Under the pieces are notes generated by a model. It was not told the DNA's origin, did not search any database, and saw only the letters and a program-made list of their open reading frames with translations. From NCBI GenBank assembly GCA_035610835.1, contig CM069441.1, positions 85,290,677 to 85,354,676 of the forward strand: a stretch of 64,000 nucleotides of DNA, written 5' to 3'. Each line of letters opens with the position of its first letter. The first letter of the stretch is position 1. The DNA comes from Ophiura sarsii (Eukaryota > Echinodermata > Ophiuroidea > Amphilepidida > Ophiuridae). Both the position numbers and the translations under genes were made by a program. This document shows, piece by piece, positions 57,296 through 64,000 of this stretch.

Positions 57296-57814
57296 TTGCA
57301 TGTTGTCTCAAGAATCACACTACGTCTATTACATGCCCTACATGGCGTCGTGCATTAGCATTATATCCATTGTCGTCAATTTTGTCGTGTTCTTCATGAT
57401 ACTTCGGGCCATTTTCGCCTACGCGAAATCGTCAATCCAGACCAAACCCGTGGTACGACGCAGTCAGGTCGGATGCGCAATAACTATCGCGCTGTTGCTC
57501 GCTCTCACTTGGGTTATATTTCTACTCAAGATGGCGACGCGTCCCTAGTGTTCAACTATATCTTCACCATCGTGATAACACCACTCGGATTCTTTATATT
57601 CTTATTTTGCTGCGGCTTGAATCAAGAAGAGATAAGATCCTGGCGCGTCTGCTGCAGCGAATGTAGAATTGAAACACTGCGAAGCCGAGGTTCTGGTTCC
57701 GGGGCACGGAATACGTCACAAGGTCAGATGAAGGTTATTAAAAACACCACGAGAAAACAGAACAATGAATATGCTAATAATAATCCTAATTGTAATACAA
57801 GTGACACCGAATAG
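57296..57814 (+). pseudogene. Last exon of an adhesion-type GPCR, frameshifted in ECL3
   Basis: An acceptor (TCTTTTACATTTCAG) opens a frame starting C-M-L-S, the place of the conserved C-W-L-S motif in extracellular loop 2 of adhesion and secretin receptors. TM5 (about YMPYMASCISIISIVVNFVV), a basic intracellular loop 3 and TM6 (GCAITIALLLALTWVIFLL) follow, and the frame then stops at 57548. TM7 (VFNYIFTIVITPLGFFIFLF) with the typical F-F-I-F end, then a Cys-rich juxtamembrane segment and a Ser/Asn-rich tail, is in another frame up to 57814. One missing base, or two extra, near 57535-57548 explains the break. It is either a real pseudogene or an assembly error in GCGTCCCTAG. The ectodomain and TM1-4 exons were not found upstream. 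Confidence 0.65.
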
Positions 57815-58004
57815 AAGAGTAATATAAATCGCAATCGTTCCGTTATCCACACTATCGTGAAATAATCTGACCGTTGTCGTAGCTATGTTTTCAAAATGGT
57901 TGAAAATGCTAAACTTGACGTCGCAATGAAAACGCGATTATGGTTTAGTTTAGTGTTGTATTACATTGATAGAATGACACTATAGGCACGTTCATACTCT
58001 AGTC

Positions 58005-58343
58005 CAGGCATTCTCAAATGGGGGCGCGCGCGCCACTCGTGGCGCATCAAGGCATCTTAAGTGGCGCGAGTTTGGTTAAAATTTGTTTTAAAAATAAATC
58101 ATATCATGATATAGCCAGATTTTATAGGCCGATGACGGTCAGATGTATAGAGACAACAATTTTTGCGCGCGCATGTGCCCTCAAAAGAGTAATATTAGTT
58201 ATTATGATGCCTACATAATTATGTTAAAATATTTTGTGAAGGGAATTTTGCCATTGTAAATTCTAAAAAATATGACCAAGTGGAGCTTCAACAAGTTGGT
58301 TACTAAAATGTGGCGCTTCAGTAAATCTAGTTGAGAAAGCCTG
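58005..58343. mobile_element. hAT-type MITE with an 8-bp target duplication
   Basis: The octamer CTCTAGTC flanks both sides (57997-58004 and 58344-58351). The ends CAGGCATTCTCAA and TTGAGAAAGCCTG are imperfect inverted repeats of the CAGGGGTTCTCAA hAT type. The 339-bp interior contains GGCGCG-rich words and no transposase. Confidence 0.9.
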
Positions 58344-58351
58344 CTCTAGTC

Positions 58352-59327
58352 GTTGCGTATATTGGTTGACGCCGACAGTTTGTGATCATGTTGTATGTTT
58401 CGACGTCGATGGATGCAAAACGACGCCAGTATGAAATGCCAATAAGTGGTTGGATAACATTGATATTGAGTTTCAGTTAACAGTGGATTAACTCTCTTTT
58501 TTATTATGCTACCATTATGGCAATTAATATTATTTGTGATATTAAATATCAGTGATTTGATAACCTTATAACGTTACTGTTGTTTGTTGCGTCAATTTAT
58601 CCATGAAATTATTCTGGAAATTTGGATCTTGCAAGGTCAATATAACCGGTGACCTTTCTGACCTGCTCATTATTATATTGTTTTAATAAAACATGCACGT
58701 CATGCGGCGTGATACCTTGACACTGTCGACCTATGGGTCACACGTCTTCTCCATAATCTAAAGATGCACCCAACGCAACCAAAATATCGATCAACGCAAA
58801 ACTTAGTTTCCAAATTACAAATTATATTCAATTTGAAACACTATAACATATCACATTGTAAAGATCATGAAACATTACAGAATTGCGGTATTAGTTAACT
58901 ACTTGATATTTATTATGCAATAAAACATGAAAACTTGGCATATCCAACAGAGTGATATGATGAAATCAGTACGCTGGATCTAGAATAAAAGTTAACTTTA
59001 TGGTCAGAATAGCATTTTGCATCTCCCATCATCAAAAGGCATTTATGTATCTATCAATTCCCTTGTATTTACAATTCACTTGAATTTGCACTCTATTTAG
59101 TTAAAAACTACACGAGGATCCACTAAATACAAACTGCTATGAATCCATCATAGCTTCCGGTGTACACTGTTATTATTTTCAAATTAGAGCAATAACATTG
59201 TTTATCTTAGATTTGGTTTATATTTATAAAACGCTACTATCACGTAACAACTACATGTACATGTATTTCAAAAGGACAAAATCGATTTTTGTTCTTCTTC
59301 ATGACACAAAACATGATTTAGTGTATA
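58352..59327. other. No gene; downstream of the HYR/fibrinogen-like gene
   Basis: AT-rich with only short, unsupported frames. It lies beyond the poly(A) signal of the minus-strand gene to the right and beyond the GPCR exon to the left. Confidence 0.5.
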
Positions 59328-59333
59328 TTTATT
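59328..59333 (-). terminator. Poly(A) signal AATAAA of the HYR/fibrinogen-like gene
   Basis: TTTATT on the plus strand reads AATAAA on the minus strand, 59 bases past the TAG stop at 59392-59394, a normal spacing for a short 3' UTR. Confidence 0.65.
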
Positions 59334-59391
59334 ATAGGGCCCTACGTAAAGAGTCGATGAGGCACCAACAGTTTAGCGAACAGTTTATGTT

Positions 59392-59597
59392 CTATTTGGC
59401 TAACAGGTAGTAATAGCTTCCGTTCCAAGTGTACTTGTTGCGGTGCCATCCGGTATGTGCAGTAGTAGCGCCATTGGCTCTCGGTCCAAAGAAAGCAGAT
59501 TGGATGAACAGTTTTCCGGACTGTGCCTCTCTGGCCGGAAGCCCACCATGTCCGCATTTATTGGAATAATCAGAACCGTAACAGACTATATGGTTAT
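59392..59597 (-). CDS. Fibrinogen-like domain, exon 3 and C-terminus
   Basis: 206 nt after the acceptor AATCTCTACAG. It encodes NHIVCYGSDYSNKCGHGGLP, then a segment with FFGPRANG, ending W-N-G-S-Y-Y-Y-L-L-A-K and TAG. The two Cys, Gly-rich patch and W-x-x-N-x-Y-x-W-N-G close echo the C-terminal lobe of fibrinogen-related proteins, but the C-A-x-x-x-x-G-x-W-W motif is lacking. Confidence 0.8.
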
Positions 59598-62500
59598 CTG
59601 TAGAGATTTATTTAAAGCGAAACCGAATAGGTGATTTAGGTGAAAATAGTCAAAACAAGATGTAACATTGAAATGCAGACATTAAAAGTTCATTCAATTA
59701 TTATTTTCAAAAATATATATATTTTTACAGATGTGTTTTTATAAACTAACATGAAGGTAGAACCCATTTACGCCAAAAAAGAGTGAAAAGTCTTATCGGA
59801 AGCTTGTCCATTTATCGATTCCAGGTTGTCACGGTTGTGAGATATGACATGACCTTGCGTGTCTAACAACAATGATGGATCTATAAATGAAATTATTTAT
59901 AATTATGACGAGGTGACGCCAAAAATAAGGCTTACCCATAAACATCCTTTTGGAAGCTTGTCAGCTTTTTAATTTCTTGTTTGGTAGCGGACTGTAGGCC
60001 GGGGCTTTGAAGATGACAAAAAAATACCTGGAGTTACTATTCATGTTGGATGGTGGCACTAAATGGTCTCAAAGAAATGACCTTCTCTTTTTCTTTTTTA
60101 ATGGTCCGTAAATTATACTTACTGCTTTCGTCAAACATTATGTGCGTATGACCAGAGCTCCCGTTAATGAACATTTCCGCTTGAGTCAGATTAGGCAACA
60201 TGTACGCCAATAATCTTGACGGATTTACGCTGTTGTCTCCTTGAATATGTTGAAGCCGAAACTGGACATCCGTCAGAACTCGGAACTCGGTGAACTGAAA
60301 GTTCCTTATCTTGTGGATTTCAGACTCGCTGATCATTTCAAAAGTCTCCGTTTGCTCCTCCTCGTTTGTGTAGTGCCACTGGGAACTCATGTTGCCTTTG
60401 CCAAAACGTGTCCAACCGCCGCCAAATGCGTCCATGTTACAGTACACCTGTAATATAACCACAATAAGTCGCTAACGGTTTGGAATTATTTTTATCGATA
60501 GACCATTTCAAATCCGAAAATATACAATCAGTTCCGAATGCTTCCGATTAGCCGAGTGATTTGACGCTCGGTTATATGACCTTTCAGCTCACAGGTCATG
60601 TCCATGTGTCGGAGTGGCAAACGTGTTTTTCACCCGTCTGCCCGTGTGGTAGATTGCGCTGGTGTTGGTGATAGATTGTATCCCTCACAAAGTTGATGTT
60701 GCGGCATTTCAGTAACAAAAAACGGTGAGATGAAAGAGATTTGGGGTAATATTTTCACTTTTTACCGTCTGCTCGATACATTTGGAATTTGCCGGTCAAC
60801 GCCTTTGTTGATAAAAAAACAAAATAGTATCGTTCCACGTTTTACTTCTCATGTGTGCACGCATGTAAACATAGTAAATCACTAGGCGGACAACCAACTA
60901 GGATAATGCTGTGAATGCGATCAACTGTTACGAAGAACGCACAACGCACCTACTCCACGTGACTTGTTTTTCCGAAGATTTCCGATCTCAATTTGAAATG
61001 GTCTATACACAGTTGTGGTACCATGTTAACAACCGCTGTTACGTTATATTTTGGTTGGTGAATTGAGGAATTAATATGAAAAGAAAAGCTGAAAATAGTA
61101 GTCCAGTATTAATTAAACACAGATGGAGACGAACACATAACATGACTATTATTATATCTCAAACTCACGCTTTTAGCTTCTCCGCATTGCCTTTTTAGTC
61201 TGCTGCTCTACCAATTGAGCTCATCCTGAGACATAAGGCGTTAATATAGCCTATAATACCAATACAATTCGTCGCTGTTCTGACATACCGGCACATCACA
61301 ACAGAAATAAGTAAAGAGATGTGCCGGTATGTCAGAACAGCGACGAATTGATTGCTTCATGGGTCCCTAAACGATACAATATTGCACACCGTCTTCAACA
61401 TGCCGAAGAGCATTAAAGTATCCGCCTCTATATACTAGTGAACCAATTGAGTGGACCATTAGAGAGCTCTTTGTTGTGTCACCATTTTGATTTCTAACCA
61501 CTCATGTCATTAATCTTGTTAATGTCTGTGGGGCTCTCTATATACATGTACAAACTGAAACATCTACGGTATTGTCTGAAATATTTATTACCTTTTGAAA
61601 GGTGTCTTGTCCCCGATTTACGTAATAAAGTCCGCTAGGTAGTTGACATGTATCCATTAATCGCTGACAAGAAAACGCTGGGTAATTATCTGTACCGAGA
61701 CTTTCGCAGCCTGTAAATTAAATATATTAAAATAAGGCACAAAAAAAAGAAAGAAGAAGTTTGTGTTGCCCTCACAAGCCTAACATCGGGAAGGTAGGCC
61801 GGCCGGATTTTTTTAGTATACCAAATCAACCATTTTATATCTATTATTTCAGTCAAAACACTTTGGAGGTTGTAACCTAACTTAGCCATTACTCTTTTTA
61901 AAAGATAGGTGGCTCTGAAAAGAGCCGTTCTTAAGAAGCTCGAAGCTTAAGAAGGTGGTATTCGTTTGAGTCTCCGGACAAAAACTTAATCCAGGTTCTT
62001 CTTGATTTAGATTGCATTCAAATGAAATATCAAGAATCAAGATTTAAAAAGTTGGACAATTGTATCAACTTAATGGGAGTCCCTGCCTCTGAACCATACA
62101 CCTAATAAGTTTGCCACATTAAAATTTTAAGTTAGAATGTTCATCAAGACAATTTTCAAAAGAAACCACCAAAAACAATCGGCACTGCAGAAGTCAAGCG
62201 TTTCATGAGATTTATGAGATCGTTGTAAAATAGAAGACTTGATTGCGGTTAGCTTACCGATTATGCTGACAGTGAAATTGCACGTTGCTTTGTTGCCACT
62301 CGCATCACTAGCCATGCAGTTGACATCAGTTCGTCCGATTGTAAAATTGGATCCTGACTCTACATCACACGTCACATTAGGGGTATCTCTAGAGTTGTCA
62401 ATAGCTAGAGGGTGGTTCCATTCTGCCACGCCGAAAGATTGACCATGCAAGGTAGTATTCGTTTGAGTCTCCGGACAAAAACTGAATGCAGGTTCTTCTG

Positions 62501-63964
62501 GATCTAAATTGCATTCAAATGAAACATCAAGAATTAATAGCAAACAAGTGGAAAATTGTTCCAACTTAATGGGGGTCCCTGCCGCTAAACCTTACGCTAA
62601 GTAAGTTCGCCACATAAAAAGTTACCGATGGTAGTATACAGTCCGCCATGAAGCTGTAGTGATTTTCTAAAGAAACCTAACTATGCCGTTTTTGTCTGAA
62701 TATCTAATGAAGAATACTTTATAGTCGTCGGTGGTATAGTGACGTATGGTTGATGGTATTACTTAGTGGCGTATGTTAAACGTTGGAAGTTTTTGTGATT
62801 CTTAACCTATTTATTGTTTTTAAATATATTTTCTTAATTATTTTTACAACGTTCAACCTAACATTTATTAGATAATTGGTAATAAAACAATTGATTTGGT
62901 GCGCACAAAAAGCTAATAAAATCTATACGTCACTATGTAATACTACAGACGTATTAAGGTATTTAAAATGCAGTATTGTGCACACAACTTCTAGCACAAC
63001 ATTCTATTAGTGAGGAGTACTTGAGCTTAGAAGCATAACAATGAGGCAAATTGTTAATTACTTTACGTCCAAGTTATTTAGTTTTATATTCATGACATTT
63101 AATTTATATAGCTTACTAATAATGTGTACGCTGACATTGCACGTTGCTTTGTTTTTACTTGCATCACTCGCTTCACAGATGACCTCAGTCTTTCCAACGG
63201 GAAATTTATAACCAGCCTCTTTGTTACACAAGACATAAGGCGCCTGTCCGGAATTATCTTCAGCTCCAGGGTTTTCCACAACTGCTGTAGTTTCAGGAAG
63301 GGTTGGTTCTGATGTTCTGATGGCTGGACAATTTGTGAAGATGGGTGCTTCCCTGTCTGAAAGATAAATATAGCGAAAACAAGTACTTGTAACATCTTTT
63401 TATTCAACAGAAAACATATATTGTGTAGACTGTTGTTTGTAGCGGAATAACCTGATATGATACTGGCGATGATGAAATCGGTAATCATAGTTCTTCAAAG
63501 ATATTTTAGCAAAATGCCTAGCTGTTATTGAGCGAAAGCAAGTTGTTATAAGTACCCGGAAGGTACGACCTAGAAAACCTTGAAATGTATGTGTAAGTGT
63601 TATCGTATCCTAGCCGATAATGCTCTGTTAGTTCCGGCAAAGAATATTATTGTTTAACCATTTAACATAACATCATCCGCTGACAATTTTGAACAGTTCA
63701 CACATCGTATAGGTTATAAGTTGGTCATACCTTTTACGGCTATGGTGAAGTTGCACATTGCCGTATATCCATTATTCGTAGCTTTACAGGTGACATTCGT
63801 CTCTCCAATTTGAAAGTGTGAACCCGAATCCTGACTACAGGTAATCGCAGACATGTCTCCTAATATATCATATGCTTCAGGTGTATCCCATATCACCATC
63901 GCTGTAGGTAGTTGGGGGTCGGTTGACATTGACTGGTCGGCAGGACAGTACTCGAAATGTGGTG
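59392..63964 (-). CDS. HYR-domain protein with C-terminal fibrinogen-like domain (5' end outside window)
   Basis: Minus-strand gene; exons seen: 63964-63731, 63356-63117 and 62503-62258 (one HYR domain each), then 61710-61592, 60447-60123 and 59597-59392 (fibrinogen-like domain, stop TAG, AATAAA downstream). Junction phases agree throughout: 1-1 for each HYR exon, 1 into the first fibrinogen-like exon, 0 between the first two and 1 into the last. HYR modules are immunoglobulin-like extracellular adhesion repeats, and fibrinogen-related domains bind glycans or proteins, so a secreted or surface recognition protein is likely. The combination suits echinoderm lectin-like families. Introns are short (0.4-0.6 kb). 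The N-terminus, including any signal peptide, lies beyond 64000. Confidence 0.85.
60123..60447 (-). CDS. Fibrinogen-like domain, exon 2
   Basis: 325 nt, acceptor TTATATTACAG, donor AGCA-GTAAGTAT. It starts VYCNMDAFGGGWTRFGKGN, the Y-C-x-M-x-x-x-G-G-G-W-T core of fibrinogen-related domains. The remainder departs from the classic family (no clear Y-x-x-F-x-L-x-x-x-N-Y block), so this may be a divergent subfamily. Confidence 0.85.
61158..61232 (-). repeat. Degraded tRNA-like sequence (possible SINE head)
   Basis: The minus strand reads GATGAGCTCAATTGGTAGAG, a close fit to a tRNA A-box region, then GCAGACTAAAAAGG at the anticodon arm and GAGTTTGAGATA where the B box should be. Stems are incomplete and there is no 3' CCA-side match, so it is a relic rather than a working tRNA-Lys-like gene. 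Confidence 0.4.
61264..61351. repeat. Perfect 33-bp inverted repeat with a 20-base loop
   Basis: CAATTCGTCGCTGTTCTGAC and on to position 61297 is exactly complementary to 61318-61350. The loop is about 20 bases, starting ACAACAG. It lies in the intron between fibrinogen-like exons 1 and 2, so if transcribed the pre-mRNA would contain a long perfect hairpin. Confidence 0.85.
61592..61710 (-). CDS. Fibrinogen-like domain, exon 1
   Basis: 119 nt, acceptor TTAATTTACAG, donor AAG-GTAATAAAT. It encodes Gly-Cys-Glu then SCQRLMDTCQLPSGLYYVN. The S-C-x-x-x-x-x-x-C and S-G-x-Y-x-V pattern opens fibrinogen C-terminal-like domains. Confidence 0.85.
61954..62130 (-). pseudogene. Dead partial duplicate of the HYR exon
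   Basis: It matches 62451-62627 at most positions (TTCGTTTGAGTCTCCGGACA, GTTCTTCT, CATTCAAATGAA, AACTTAATGGG). It covers the intron end and the first third of the exon. The acceptor AG has become AA (ATGCAATCTAA), so it cannot be spliced, and the rest of the domain is absent. It sits in the intron before the fibrinogen-like exons. Confidence 0.8.
62258..62503 (-). CDS. HYR domain exon next to the fibrinogen-like part
   Basis: 246 nt, acceptor ATGCAATTTAG, donor GTAAGCTA, phase 1-1. The core FTIGRTDVNCMASDASGNKA and TCNFTVSII is a full HYR signature with several N-x-S/T glycosylation sites. Its 5' half was duplicated to 61954-62130, where it is dead. Confidence 0.9.
63117..63356 (-). CDS. HYR domain exon
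   Basis: 240 nt, acceptor TATCTTTCAG, donor GTAAGCTA, phase 1-1. The core FPVGKTEVICEASDASKNK and ATCNVSVHI is a textbook HYR ending (F-x-x-G-x-T-x-V-x-C-x-A-x-D-x-S-x-N-x-A-x-C). Confidence 0.9.
63731..63964 (-). CDS. HYR domain exon (third from the fibrinogen-like part)
   Basis: 234 nt, acceptor after a T-run (TTTTTTTTCAG), donor GTATGACC, phase 1-1. It reads APHFEYC near the start and ends CKATNNGYTAMCNFTIAVKG, with the paired Cys and the C-x-A-x(5-8)-C-x-F/V-x-V pattern of HYR repeats. The usual D-x-S-G-N is degraded to NNGYTA. Confidence 0.85.
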
Positions 63965-64000
63965 CTGAAAAAAAAGTATGTCAAATGTAATCACAAACAT

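Overview
This window looks like a gene-poor, repeat-rich stretch of a metazoan nuclear genome. A marine invertebrate deuterostome, most likely an echinoderm, fits best. Evidence for this: an intronless Toll-like receptor; a gene combining HYR domains with a fibrinogen-like domain; a small secreted ShK-type peptide gene; non-LTR retrotransposon tails; and a hammerhead ribozyme of the kind carried by Penelope-like elements. All genes except the TLR are split by GT-AG introns. The species call is inference; no ribosomal or mitochondrial marker is present.

Layout. 0-13 kb: two possible exons of an unidentified membrane protein (minus strand, 1.1 and 2.2 kb), then simple repeats, palindromes and small DNA transposons, including a hAT MITE with an 8-bp target duplication. 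13.5-16.2 kb: a complete TLR (+). 16.5-24 kb: inverted-repeat elements and remnants of three non-LTR reverse transcriptases. 25.1-31.0 kb: a minus-strand gene for a short secreted ShK-type peptide. 34.7-41.7 kb: a second minus-strand gene whose promoter, 5' exon and signal-peptide exon match those of the ShK gene, but whose body is an array of tiny (42-66 nt) phase-1 exons. These encode acidic repeats ending in a dibasic Lys-Arg. 42.1 kb: a hammerhead ribozyme motif. 43-53 kb: several kilobase-size inverted-repeat elements, each tiled with its own short palindromic word, and two copies of a 1.2-kb element carrying a tRNA-like segment. 57.3 kb: the last exon of an adhesion-type GPCR (+), with a frameshift between TM6 and TM7. 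59.4-64 kb: the 3' part of a minus-strand gene with three HYR exons followed by a three-exon fibrinogen-like domain; it runs off the right edge.

The genes form a surface and secreted immune or recognition theme (TLR, HYR/fibrinogen-like protein, two small secreted peptide precursors, an adhesion GPCR). Nothing in the sequence shows that they act together. The most unusual system is the pair of tandem genes at 25-42 kb. They appear to share a secretory cassette (promoter, leader exon, signal exon) joined through a phase-1 intron to different payloads: a Cys-rich ShK domain in one, and a tandemly amplified micro-exon array with Lys-Arg processing sites in the other. All exon calls were made by eye from splice signals, phase and reading frame.
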